Of a stretch of DNA of 64,000 nt, positions 43,307-52,353 are shown in pieces. A program made the translations under genes and the position numbers. The DNA comes from Bacteroidota bacterium. Lineage in GTDB: Bacteria; Bacteroidota; Bacteroidia; Flavobacteriales; Weeksellaceae. Within the stretch, counting starts at the first letter, position 1. Each line of letters opens with the position of its first letter. The notes beneath the pieces are model-generated. The model searched no databases, had not been told where the DNA came from, and was given only the letters and a program-made list of their open reading frames with translations. The stretch covers positions 1-64,000 of the forward strand of contig JAEWOR010000002.1 of the NCBI GenBank assembly GCA_023399595.1, written 5' to 3'.

Positions 43307-43314
43307 TATATTTG
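43307..43314 (+). promoter_or_regulatory. Candidate -7 element for der
   Basis: TATATTTG matches TAnnTTTG, 96 bp before the chosen der start, with TTTG at 43280-43283 upstream at a somewhat long spacing. It implies a leader of about 85 nt. Confidence 0.4.
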
Positions 43315-43409
43315 CAAAAATTTTTGGGCTCAGAAGGACTGAGTTACCCATTCTTAACATTTTGATTAACAGAAAACTAAAAAAGTTAATTGAAGAGAAA
43401 CAAAATTTT

Positions 43410-44720
43410 ATGAGCAATCTTGTAGCCATTGTCGGCCGTCCAAACGTAGGAAAATCCACTTTATTTAACCGTTTATTAGAGAGAAGAGAAGCTATTGTAG
43501 ATTCTACAGCAGGTGTTACCAGAGATAGACATTATGGTAAATCTGACTGGAATGGTGTAGATTTTACGGTGATAGATACTGGTGGTTATGAAGTAAATAC
43601 CGAAGATATTTTTCAGGAAGAAATCTCAAAACAAGTTCAGTTGGCTATAGATGAGGCTACTTCTGTTATCTTTATGTTGAATGTGGAAGAAGGCCTTACC
43701 GACACAGATCAAGAGATTTTTGAAATGCTTCGTAGAGCTAACAAAAAAGTATATATTGTTGTAAATAAAGTAGATTCTTCAAAAGAAGAACTGGCAGCAA
43801 CAGAGTTTTATCAATTAGGAATTGAAAAATATTATACTTTATCTTCTGCAACAGGTTCTGGAACTGGCGATTTATTGGACGATGTGGTTGCAGATTTCCC
43901 AACAGCAGAATACAAAGATCCTTTTGAAGGCTTACCAAAAATTACCATTGCAGGGAGACCAAACGTAGGAAAATCCACACTTACCAATGCTTTGTTGGAT
44001 AACGAAAGAAATATTGTTACCAATGTTGCAGGAACTACCAGAGATTCTATCCAAAGTTTATACAATAAATTTGGACATGAATTTGTGTTGGTGGATACAG
44101 CAGGTATGAGAAGAAAATCTAAAGTTTCTGAAGATTTAGAATTCTATTCTGTAATGCGTTCTGTAAGAGCCATCGAAAATTCCGATGTTGTTATCATCAT
44201 GGTGGATGCAACTTTGGGTTGGGAATCTCAAGACATGAGTATTTTTGGAATTGCCCAAAGAAACCGTAAAGGGATTGTAATTCTTGTTAACAAATGGGAC
44301 TTGGTGGAAGATAAGCAAACCAATACCATGAGAGATTTTGAAGCTGGAATTAAACATAAATTAGGCCAGTTTTCTGATGTTCCAATTCTTTTTGTTTCAG
44401 CATTAACTAAACAAAGAATTTTAAAAGCTGTTGACGTAGCTATGGAGGTTTACGAGGACAGAAAGAAGAAAATTAAAACTTCTAAACTGAACGAAGTGAT
44501 GCTTCCTATCTTCGAGAACACACCGCCGCCAGCAATTAAAGGAAAATATATTAAGATTAAATATTGTGTACAATTACCAACTCCAAGTCCGCAATTTGTA
44601 TTTTTCTGCAACTTACCACAGTATGTAAAAGAGCCTTACAAAAGGTTTGCAGAAAACCAATTGAGAAAAGAATTTGGTTTTACGGGAATTCCTATTGAAG
44701 TATATTTCAGACAGAAATAA
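43410..44720 (+). CDS. der: Ribosome-assembly GTPase Der (EngA)
   Basis: A 436-residue double-GTPase for 50S ribosome maturation. Both G domains are visible: GRPNVGKSTLFNRLL, DTGGYE and NKVD in the first, GRPNVGKSTLTNALL, DTAGMRRKSKV and NKWDLV in the second, followed by the KH-like domain ending EFGFTGIPIEVYFRQK. I start at ATG 43410 (MSNLVAIVGRPNVGKS); the 43-residue in-frame extension upstream is not conserved in the family and covers the promoter. Confidence 0.95.
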   Translation: MSNLVAIVGRPNVGKSTLFNRLLERREAIVDSTAGVTRDRHYGKSDWNGVDFTVIDTGGYEVNTEDIFQEEISKQVQLAIDEATSVIFMLNVEEGLTDTDQEIFEMLRRANKKVYIVVNKVDSSKEELAATEFYQLGIEKYYTLSSATGSGTGDLLDDVVADFPTAEYKDPFEGLPKITIAGRPNVGKSTLTNALLDNERNIVTNVAGTTRDSIQSLYNKFGHEFVLVDTAGMRRKSKVSEDLEFYSVMRSVRAIENSDVVIIMVDATLGWESQDMSIFGIAQRNRKGIVILVNKWDLVEDKQTNTMRDFEAGIKHKLGQFSDVPILFVSALTKQRILKAVDVAMEVYEDRKKKIKTSKLNEVMLPIFENTPPPAIKGKYIKIKYCVQLPTPSPQFVFFCNLPQYVKEPYKRFAENQLRKEFGFTGIPIEVYFRQK

Positions 44721-45095
44721 AATTTTATAATTAAATAATTTTAAAATGTGGTAATTAATTTTATCACATTTTTTTTTTTTTTGACTATTTCAATTTTATT
44801 TGTGTTTTTATTCGAAATTCTTTGCCGAGTCTTGGTTATAAAAAATAATAGCTTTCTTAGTTTTAAAAATTCAAATTTTCTTACTTTTGAAAAGTTAATT
44901 TCAGGATTAAATATAACTGATTGTCCGTAATTCGTCATAATTAAAAATTTTGTGTTTCTTCGCTATGTGAAACGACTTTGCGAACCTTAAAACCAGTGAG
45001 TATTTAAAAAAAAATTGCGGACGTTGCGTTAAAATAAAACGTTATAATGAATAACGGATATTCAATAAATCTAATAATTCAAAATCATCCCAAAT
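44721..45095. other. Intergenic region between der and upp
   Basis: This 375-bp gap holds a terminator (44743-44774) and AT-rich sequence. Near 44955-45050 the words CTTTGCGAACCTTAAAA and TTGCGGACGTTGCGTTAAAA resemble degenerate flavobacterial intergenic repeats. No gene is apparent. Confidence 0.55.
44743..44774 (+). terminator. Rho-independent terminator after der
   Basis: AAAATGTG and CACATTTT pair with an AT-rich inner stem and are followed by a run of about 12 T. Confidence 0.7.
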
Positions 45096-45746
45096 ATGAT
45101 TAGCATTCTTTCAGAAAATTTTTCACTTGTCCATTCTTGGATTAACGATTTGCGAAATATAGAAGTGCAAAACGATAGAATGAAATTCCGTAGAAATATG
45201 GAAAGAATTGGTGAAATTGCAGCCTTCGAAATCAGCAAGCATTTAGAGTACAAGGAAGTGGAAATTACAACGCCTTTGGATAAAATTACATCTAAAGAAA
45301 TTTCTGTACAACCCGTTATTACTACTATTTTAAGAGCGGGTGTTCCTTTGTTTCAAGGGGTTTTAAATTATTTTGATAAAGCAGATTGCGGTTTTGTAGC
45401 TGCTTATCGTAAACACGATGCCAACGATTATTTCTCTATAAAACAAGATTATCTTACTTGTCCGAATATTGAAGATCGTCCTTTAATAGTTGCAGATCCT
45501 ATGTTGGCCACTGGAGCTTCTTTAATAGAAGCCATAAAAGATTTATTAACCAACGGCGAGCCTTCTCAGGTACATATTGTTGCAGCTATTGCTTCTCAGC
45601 AAGGTGTAGAAACCATTAGAAAAGCTTTTCCTAATGCATATCTTTGGTTGGGAGTTGTGGATGAGAGTTTAACCTCTAAAGGCTATATTTCTCCAGGTTT
45701 AGGAGATGCCGGAGATTTGTCGTACGGAGAAAAATTGCAACGATGA
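45096..45746 (+). CDS. upp: Uracil phosphoribosyltransferase
   Basis: A 216-residue type I PRTase converting uracil and PRPP to UMP (pyrimidine salvage). Diagnostic segments are ILRAGVPLFQGVLNYF, the PRPP loop LIVADPMLATGASLIEAI and the C-terminal uracil-binding YISPGLGDAGDLSYGEKL. Confidence 0.95.
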   Translation: MISILSENFSLVHSWINDLRNIEVQNDRMKFRRNMERIGEIAAFEISKHLEYKEVEITTPLDKITSKEISVQPVITTILRAGVPLFQGVLNYFDKADCGFVAAYRKHDANDYFSIKQDYLTCPNIEDRPLIVADPMLATGASLIEAIKDLLTNGEPSQVHIVAAIASQQGVETIRKAFPNAYLWLGVVDESLTSKGYISPGLGDAGDLSYGEKLQR

Positions 45747-45818
45747 AATATTTTAAATGATAAAATAAAAACTTATGGACTTCAATAAGTTTTTTTAATT
45801 TAGATTAAAATTAGTAGG

Positions 45819-46616
45819 ATGGAAAATTATTTAGAAATTAATAAAAATTCTTGGAATGCCAAAGTAGAACTTCATTTACAATCGGAGTTTTACTTTGTAG
45901 AAGAGTTTTTGAAAGGAAGAACCTCTTTAAATTCCATTGAATTGGATATTTTAGGTGATATTTCGGGTAAGAAAATCTTGCATTTACAATGTCATTTCGG
46001 TCAAGATAGTATTTCGCTTTCAAGAATGGGAGCAGAAGTTACAGGAATTGATTTGTCTGATAAAGCTATAGATGAAGCGAAAAAATTAGCAGAAAAATGT
46101 GGAACCAATACACAATTTATCTATTCTGATGTTTATAATTTGCCCAATTTTTTAAATGAAAAATTTGATATCGTTTTTACCAGTTATGGAACTATTGGTT
46201 GGCTTCCCGATATGGACAAATGGGCAGAAGTCATCTCACATTTCTTACAACCCAATGGTAAATTTATAATGGCGGAATTTCATCCCGTGGTTTGGATGTT
46301 TGATGACGATTTTAAAGAAATAGGTTATAATTATTTTAATGATGGTGCTATTGTAGAAACTTTTGAAGGAACTTATGCAGACCGAAAAGCGGACCTTAAG
46401 CAAGAATATGTAAATTGGAACCACGGTTTAGCTGAAGTTTTACAAGCATTGCTCAATAACAATTTGAATTTGAAAACCTTCAAAGAGTTTGATTATTCGC
46501 CTTATGCATGTTTTAAAAACGTTGAAGAATTTGAAAAAGGTAAATTTAGAATTCCTCATTTGGGAAATAAAATTCCGATGGTTTATGCGTTAGAAGCAAT
46601 AAAAAATCCAAACTAA
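45819..46616 (+). CDS. Class I SAM-dependent methyltransferase
   Basis: A 265-residue methyltransferase. Motif I is KKILHLQCHFGQDSISLSRM (a LHLQCHFG variant common in Bacteroidetes), the acidic loop is GIDLSDKAI, and FDIVFTSYGTIGWLPD is the post-II motif. The substrate is unknown; small-molecule methylation is likely. Single gene with its own terminator. Confidence 0.85.
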   Translation: MENYLEINKNSWNAKVELHLQSEFYFVEEFLKGRTSLNSIELDILGDISGKKILHLQCHFGQDSISLSRMGAEVTGIDLSDKAIDEAKKLAEKCGTNTQFIYSDVYNLPNFLNEKFDIVFTSYGTIGWLPDMDKWAEVISHFLQPNGKFIMAEFHPVVWMFDDDFKEIGYNYFNDGAIVETFEGTYADRKADLKQEYVNWNHGLAEVLQALLNNNLNLKTFKEFDYSPYACFKNVEEFEKGKFRIPHLGNKIPMVYALEAIKNPN

Positions 46617-46636
46617 ATTTAGTTTGGATTTCTTTT
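46604..46636 (+). terminator. Rho-independent terminator
   Basis: AAATCCAAACT and AGTTTGGATTT form an 11-bp perfect stem around AAATTT, followed by CTTTTG. It overlaps the methyltransferase stop codon. Confidence 0.8.
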
Positions 46637-46665
46637 GTTAATTATGAATGTTAAATAAACTGTTT

Positions 46666-46914
46666 TTACTTCACAGTATCTTCTACTTTGTTTTGTACTT
46701 TGTTAGCGGTTTCTTCAACCTTAGTTTGTACCTGAGAAGCTACTTCATTTACTTTATTTTTAGCTTCATTTCCCCATTTATTTAAATTGTCTTTTGCTGT
46801 GTTTATTTTATCTTTTACAGCTTGTTGTTCTTCTGGAGTAGATTTTTTGTATTTCCAATACGCTAAAGCCCCCAAACCAAGTAGTGCTAATAAGCCATTT
46901 GTTTTATTACCCAT
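46666..46914 (-). CDS. Small YtxH/LEA-like helical protein
   Basis: An 82-residue protein with an N-terminal glycine/leucine-rich membrane segment (GLLALLGLGALAYWKYK) and an amphipathic repeat tail (KVNEVASQVQTKVEETANKV, then QNKVEDTVK). The pattern resembles YtxH or LEA-like stress proteins. The exact role is unknown. Confidence 0.65.
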   Translation of the reverse strand: MGNKTNGLLALLGLGALAYWKYKKSTPEEQQAVKDKINTAKDNLNKWGNEAKNKVNEVASQVQTKVEETANKVQNKVEDTVK

Positions 46915-47022
46915 GATTTTGATGTTTGTTTATGTTAATATTAAAATTTGTTATTTGTGATAATGTAAAATACATGCCAAGCTAATTCTTGATAGTATTA
47001 AAATTATGTTAAATTTAATACT

Positions 47023-47865
47023 TTAATTGAAAACATCAAAGTTATTTCCGTTAAAACTTGCGAAAACGATTGTTGGATAAGAGTCCTGATGGAATATATT
47101 TCCATTACTGTCAATTCCAATAGCTCCAGCAAATCCATCTATCTCTTTCAATTCTGTAAAAGTTTTCTGAAAAGCGTCTTCAATGCTCATTCCGTCTGTA
47201 ACTCTGGTGACAATTTTTGCAGCTGTGGCATTGCTTACAATATCTTCACCAACACCCGTACAACTTACTGCACAGAAATTATTAGCAAAATTTCCGGCTA
47301 CCGTGGCAGAATCTGATATTCTTCCAGGAATTTCAAAACCTTTTCCACCAGTTGAAGTGGCAACCGCTAGCTTTCCATTTTTATCCATGGCTACACAACC
47401 CACGGTTCCTTTTCCACCATTCTTTAATTTCTCCTCATATTCTCTTCTGCGTTGAGGAATTTCCGTTGAATAATCTTCGAAACCATTTTCAGTAGCAAAT
47501 TTTTTAGCGCCTTCATCACCTAAAACTCTATCATCCATATTTCTGAGTTCCTTTGCTACTAAAATTGGATTTTTTACATTTTTAATATTAATGACACCGC
47601 TTAATTTTTGAGTTTCAGCGTCCATTATAGCTGCACTCATGCGAATAACACCGTCACTTTGTATTTGAGAACCAATTCCAGCATTAAAAAGTGCATCATC
47701 TTCCAATAAAGAAACTGCAAAAGCTACGGTATCATAAGCAGAATGACTTTGCATGTATTCAAAAGATTTTTGTGCAATATTTTTTAAAGCCTCTTGTTTA
47801 GCGGTTTTTACTTCATGGCTTTGGTCACTTTCAGAGAAAAATCCACCGTGGATAATCAATTTCAT
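47023..47865 (-). CDS. iaaA: Isoaspartyl peptidase / plant-type L-asparaginase
   Basis: A 280-residue Ntn-hydrolase. The autocleavage site is KNGGKGTVGCVAMD, with the nucleophile Thr154. Other marks are LIIHGG at the N-terminus and the NAGIGS loop. It cleaves beta-Asp dipeptides, which are exactly the product of cyanophycinase (beta-Asp-Arg), encoded 55 bp upstream in the same direction. I start at MKLIIHGG; ten extra residues upstream are not conserved. Confidence 0.92.
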   Translation of the reverse strand: MKLIIHGGFFSESDQSHEVKTAKQEALKNIAQKSFEYMQSHSAYDTVAFAVSLLEDDALFNAGIGSQIQSDGVIRMSAAIMDAETQKLSGVINIKNVKNPILVAKELRNMDDRVLGDEGAKKFATENGFEDYSTEIPQRRREYEEKLKNGGKGTVGCVAMDKNGKLAVATSTGGKGFEIPGRISDSATVAGNFANNFCAVSCTGVGEDIVSNATAAKIVTRVTDGMSIEDAFQKTFTELKEIDGFAGAIGIDSNGNIFHQDSYPTIVFASFNGNNFDVFN

Positions 47866-47920
47866 ATTTTTGGGTTTGTTTTGACTAAAATACATAAAAA
47901 AAGTGAAGATTGTTCTTCAC

Positions 47921-48808
47921 TTACTTATCTTGTGGGATGGGATTGTATTGGGAATTTACAATGGTCATTTCTTTTGTCTTAAGATCGTAAAAATCGTTTA
48001 CCGACATTACATTCACCACCATATGATCAATAGAAATAGGTTCTCCTAAATTTACATTCGTAAGATTGGTATCTTTTATAAATCTTCCATCCACCAAAAT
48101 TACAAGTCCAGAACCCACTGCTGTCATTACATCGTTATGAATAAATAAACCAGTGTCTTCTCCTAAACCAATACCTAAAGTTCTAGGATTATTTACAACT
48201 GCTTGGAAAAGTCTTCCCATTCTTCCTCTTTGTACAAAATGGGTGTCTATGGTTACATTGTCTATTAAACCTAAACCTTGAGTCATTTTAATTTCACCTT
48301 TTAAAAGTGATTCAGTGCTAGATCCTTGGTAAATCATGTTTTCTGAAGCTGCGGCAGCTCCTGCAGAAGTTCCTGAATAAATAAATTCGGTCTCTTGATA
48401 TTTTTGAAGAATAGCATCATGGAATCTCGTGCCTCCTAAAATTGAAGTTAATCTCAACTGATCTCCACCAGTAAACATTACCACATCTGCAGCATTTGCA
48501 CGTGCTAGAATAGCATCAGAATTGGCTTCTTCTCTGGTATGTATATCTAGAATGTTTACATTTTTAGCTCCTAAAAACTCAAAAGCTTTTTTATATTCTG
48601 GCCCTACAATTTGAGGAATTTGCGATGCTGTAGTAACTACTTCAATTACAGAATCTCCCTTAAGTTTAGATTCATTAATGATTTTTCTTAAAATTCCTCT
48701 TTCGAAGAAATTAAGATTTTTTTCAACATTTTGGTCGTAATCAGTTTCGGAAAAACTTCCTTTGTTTACCGCACCACCAATAATAATTAATTTTCCTACT
48801 GGTTTCAT
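47921..48808 (-). CDS. cphB: Cyanophycinase
   Basis: A 295-residue serine hydrolase of the S51 family that splits cyanophycin to beta-Asp-Arg dipeptides. Seen: GKLIIIGGAVNKGSFSE at the start, VVMFTGGDQLRLT, and the nucleophile motif FIYSGTSAGAAAASE. No signal peptide, so intracellular. It is divergent from cphA and upstream of iaaA in a breakdown operon. An alternative start three codons earlier is possible. Confidence 0.93.
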   Translation of the reverse strand: MKPVGKLIIIGGAVNKGSFSETDYDQNVEKNLNFFERGILRKIINESKLKGDSVIEVVTTASQIPQIVGPEYKKAFEFLGAKNVNILDIHTREEANSDAILARANAADVVMFTGGDQLRLTSILGGTRFHDAILQKYQETEFIYSGTSAGAAAASENMIYQGSSTESLLKGEIKMTQGLGLIDNVTIDTHFVQRGRMGRLFQAVVNNPRTLGIGLGEDTGLFIHNDVMTAVGSGLVILVDGRFIKDTNLTNVNLGEPISIDHMVVNVMSVNDFYDLKTKEMTIVNSQYNPIPQDK

Positions 48809-48931
48809 AGTTTGCAAATTTAGTAAATTAATTAATTGTGAATTAATTATGAATCAATTAATGTATCTAGTTTATCTTTTAACTTAATAGAAAATTTTAA
48901 TATTTTTTTTCGATTCTATAAAAAAATATAA

Positions 48932-48960
48932 TTGGAATATTATCTTTTCTATTATCTTTG
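48932..48960 (+). promoter_or_regulatory. Promoter of cphA
   Basis: TTGG (48932-48935), a 17-bp spacer and TATCTTTG (48953-48960) fit the Bacteroidetes -33/-7 promoter, ending 22 bp before the cphA ATG. Confidence 0.6.
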
Positions 48961-48982
48961 ATAGAATTGAAAAAAAACAGGT

Positions 48983-51613
48983 ATGAAAATTGATAAGATT
49001 CAGGCTTTAAGAGGCCCTAATATATGGAGTATTAGAAGAAAGAAATTAATACAAATGCGGTTGGATTTAGAGGAGCTTGAAGAATTCCCTACCAATAAGA
49101 TTGATGGATTTAGAAAAAGAATTGAAGATTTGTTGCCTTCATTACAAAAACATCGTTGCTCGGAAGGACATGAAGGTGGTTTTTTTCATAGGGTAGAAAT
49201 GGGAACATGGATGGGGCATGTTATAGAACATATTGCTTTAGAAATTCAATCTTTAGCGGGTATGGAAACAGGTTTTGGAAGAACTAGAGAAACTAAAACT
49301 CCGGGGGTTTATAACGTTGTTTTCAATTATATTGAAGAAAATGTCGGTATTTATGCTGCTGAAGAATCCGTGAAAATTGCTCAATCTTTAGTGGACAACT
49401 TACCTTATGATATTAATGCTTGTGTTCAAAAATTAAAAGAGATTCGTGAAAATGAAAGACTCGGTCCATCCACAGGAAGCATTGTAGATGAGGCTGTTTC
49501 TAGAAATATTCCTTGGATAAGATTAGGGAAGAATTCACTTGTACAATTAGGTTATGGAGTGAATCAGCAGAGGTTTCAAGCGACTATAACAGGAAGTACA
49601 AGTTCTATTGCGGTAGATATTGCATGTAATAAACAGCTTACCAAAAAAATGCTTGAAGGAGCTGCTATTCCAGTTGCTAATGGCGGATTGGTGGTAGATG
49701 AAGAAGATTTAAAAAATGTTATCCGAAAAGTTGGCTATCCAATTGTTTTGAAGCCTTTAGATGGAAATCATGGTAGAGGACAATCTATTAATGTTAACGA
49801 TTGGGATTTGGCTGTTGAAGGATTGAAAAGAGCGCAAACAGTTTCCAAAAAAGTGATTGTTGAGAAATTTATTACTGGATACGATTTTAGAGTTTTGGTG
49901 ATTAATAATAAGTTGGTAGCTGCAGCTAGAAGAGTTCCGGCTCATGTTTCGGGTGATGGTGAAAGTAATATTCAACAACTTATTGATAAAGAAAATGAAG
50001 ATCCGAGAAGAGGATATGGACATGAAAATGTTCTTACTGAAATTCTTGTAGATAAAGATACGGAGGATTTATTGCTGAAACTCGGTTATAACTTGTCAAC
50101 GGTTCCTCAGAAAGGAGAAATTGTTTATTTAAAATCTACAGCCAACCTTTCTACGGGTGGGACTTCTATTGACGTTACAGATATGATTCATCCTGAAAAC
50201 ATTGTGATGATGGAGCGGATCTCTAAAATTATAGGCTTGGATGTATGTGGAGTAGATATTATGGCGGAAAACCTTACTCAACCCCTCAAAGAAAGTGGAG
50301 GAGTAATTCTTGAAGTGAATGCTGCTCCAGGTTTCCGTATGCACCTTGCTCCAAGTGAAGGTCTCCCAAGAAACGTTGCGGCGCCAGTTGTAGATATGTT
50401 GTATCCACAAGGAAAACCATGTAGAATTCCTATTATTGCCGTAACGGGGACTAATGGTAAAACAACAACCACTCGATTAATTTCACACATTGTAAAAAAT
50501 AATGGTTATCGAGTTGGTTTTACAACATCAGATGGAATTTATATTCAAAATACCATGTTGTCTCAAGGAGATACCACAGGACCTATTTCTGCAGAATTTA
50601 TTCTTAAAGATCCAACAGTGGAATTTGCGGTTTTGGAAACTGCAAGAGGAGGGATTTTGCGTTCAGGTTTAGGTTTTTCTTATTGTGATATTGGGGTTCT
50701 TACTAATATAAAAGAAGATCATTTAGGGTTGAATGATATTCATAATTTAAAAGATTTAACTCGTGTTAAAAGAGTGGTATTAGATGCTGTTAAAAAAGAT
50801 GGTTGGTGCGTTATAAATGCGGATGATGATTATTCAATGAGGCTTTCAACGGATTTACAGTCCAAAGTTGCTTTATTCAGTCTTGATGAAAACAATCCAC
50901 ATATTGAAAAATACGCTAAAGAAGGAAAAATAACCTGCGTTTTTGAAGATGGTTTTGTTACGATTAAGAAAGGAGATTGGAAAATTAGAGTGGCGAAAGT
51001 ACATAGTATTCCAATTACAATGGAAGGTAAAGCTAAATTTATGATTGCTAATGTTTTGGCAGCTACTTTGGCAGCTTATCTTCATGGTTTTGAAATTGAA
51101 CATATCGCAAATTCACTTCGAACTTTTATACCAAGTGCACAGCTTACCCCTGGAAGATTAAATATTTTTAAGTTTAAAAGCTTTAAAGTGATGATTGATT
51201 TTGCTCATAATCCATCCGGCTATGAAGCTATTGAAGATTATTTGAAGAATGTTGAATCCCCTAAAAAAATAGGAATTATTTCTGGTGTGGGAGATCGTAG
51301 AGATGAGGATATTAAAGACTGCGGGAAAATTGCAGGTAGAATGTTTAACCATATTATTATTAGAAACGAAAGGCATTTGCGTGGGCGAACAGAGGAGGAA
51401 ATTAATAATCTGATTATTGACGGAATTCATGAAAGTGAGAATGAAGTAACTTACGAAATTATTCCAAAAGAAATTGATGCACTTAAACATGCTATTGGAA
51501 TGGCGGAAGAGGGAACATTTATTACAGCTCTTAGCGATGTAATTTCTAATGCAATAGATTTGGTGCAAGAGTATCTAACCAAAGAACTTTTGGATGAATC
51601 AATAACGAAATAA
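48983..51613 (+). CDS. cphA: Cyanophycin synthetase
   Basis: An 876-residue enzyme that builds the multi-L-arginyl-poly-L-aspartate polymer from Asp and Arg with ATP. The N-terminal domain starts RGPNIWSIRRKKLIQMRLDL. An ATP-grasp domain follows (GYPIVLKPLDGNHGRGQSIN, VEKFITGYDFRVLVIN and ILEVNAAPGFRMHL). The C-terminal Mur-ligase-like domain has the P-loop VTGTNGKTTTTRLI near 484-497 and LETARGGILRSGLGF. Length matches the family (about 875). cphB and iaaA lie divergently upstream. Confidence 0.95.
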   Translation: MKIDKIQALRGPNIWSIRRKKLIQMRLDLEELEEFPTNKIDGFRKRIEDLLPSLQKHRCSEGHEGGFFHRVEMGTWMGHVIEHIALEIQSLAGMETGFGRTRETKTPGVYNVVFNYIEENVGIYAAEESVKIAQSLVDNLPYDINACVQKLKEIRENERLGPSTGSIVDEAVSRNIPWIRLGKNSLVQLGYGVNQQRFQATITGSTSSIAVDIACNKQLTKKMLEGAAIPVANGGLVVDEEDLKNVIRKVGYPIVLKPLDGNHGRGQSINVNDWDLAVEGLKRAQTVSKKVIVEKFITGYDFRVLVINNKLVAAARRVPAHVSGDGESNIQQLIDKENEDPRRGYGHENVLTEILVDKDTEDLLLKLGYNLSTVPQKGEIVYLKSTANLSTGGTSIDVTDMIHPENIVMMERISKIIGLDVCGVDIMAENLTQPLKESGGVILEVNAAPGFRMHLAPSEGLPRNVAAPVVDMLYPQGKPCRIPIIAVTGTNGKTTTTRLISHIVKNNGYRVGFTTSDGIYIQNTMLSQGDTTGPISAEFILKDPTVEFAVLETARGGILRSGLGFSYCDIGVLTNIKEDHLGLNDIHNLKDLTRVKRVVLDAVKKDGWCVINADDDYSMRLSTDLQSKVALFSLDENNPHIEKYAKEGKITCVFEDGFVTIKKGDWKIRVAKVHSIPITMEGKAKFMIANVLAATLAAYLHGFEIEHIANSLRTFIPSAQLTPGRLNIFKFKSFKVMIDFAHNPSGYEAIEDYLKNVESPKKIGIISGVGDRRDEDIKDCGKIAGRMFNHIIIRNERHLRGRTEEEINNLIIDGIHESENEVTYEIIPKEIDALKHAIGMAEEGTFITALSDVISNAIDLVQEYLTKELLDESITK

Positions 51614-51789
51614 TTAATTAATCATTGAATTCTAGAGTATTATGAGTTAAAATAAAAGTTGTTTACTTAATTGGAAAGCAGTAAATGGTAAAATAGTGGA
51701 GTGTTTTCAAAATAATAACAATCTTATTAACAGTTGTAAATGAATATAAATTGTGCGTAAATTAGATTACTAAATAAAAACATGAAAAC

Positions 51790-52191
51790 ATGAAAACTAA
51801 AAACAGATTATTTATAAAATCAGTTCTTATGCTCTCGGCTTTATTTTTTTTAAGTTGTAGCTCAAGCGATAAGAAAGAAATCGACCATTCAAAAAACATT
51901 GTAGTTTTGGTGAAATATAAAACGCAGCCTTTAAAAGAAAAAGATGCAGTTTTCGCTTTAAACCAACTCATTGAAGAGGTGAAGAAAGAACCACACTTTG
52001 TGAATATTAAACTTCATATTGATTCAAAAGATGAAACCAATATTCTTCTGTATGAAGAGTGGAATGATGCATCGTATTACAACTCAAAACATTTGCAATC
52101 CAATCATCTGCAAAAATTTATTCTTGATTCAAGAAACTTTCTTGCAGGACCCCCAGAAATTTCATTTTGGAAAGTAGAAAAAGAGTTTTAA
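51790..52191 (+). CDS. Lipoprotein with an ABM-type monooxygenase-like domain
   Basis: A 133-residue protein with a lipobox signal (LMLSALFFLSCSSSD) and a ferredoxin-like domain of the antibiotic-biosynthesis-monooxygenase type: IVVLVKYKTQP, then EPHFVNIKLHID, NILLYEEWNDASYYNSKHL and a C-terminal WKVEKEF. Exported ABM-domain proteins may protect against quinones; the substrate cannot be told. Confidence 0.78.
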   Translation: MKTKNRLFIKSVLMLSALFFLSCSSSDKKEIDHSKNIVVLVKYKTQPLKEKDAVFALNQLIEEVKKEPHFVNIKLHIDSKDETNILLYEEWNDASYYNSKHLQSNHLQKFILDSRNFLAGPPEISFWKVEKEF

Positions 52192-52238
52192 TAATTGTCA
52201 ATTAAGCTTATTCAGTTTAAGTGAACATTTTAGAATAA

Positions 52239-52275
52239 AAAAAAGACTAAGCCGAAAAGTTTGGTCTTTTTTATT
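52239..52275 (+). terminator. Rho-independent terminator
   Basis: AAAAAGACTAA and TTTGGTCTTTTTT pair (one G-T pair) around a 9-base loop. Confidence 0.7.
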
Positions 52276-52353
52276 TAAGATGTTTAATTTTTTTTAAAAT
52301 TTCATCTGCATAATCTTGTTGGTTACTTTTTATATTTGTATTACTTTTGCTAA

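Noticed and set aside
43281..43409. N-terminal extension of Der by 43 residues
   Set aside because: It covers a promoter -7 element, is not part of the Der family, and the conserved start MSNLVAIVGRP is at 43410.
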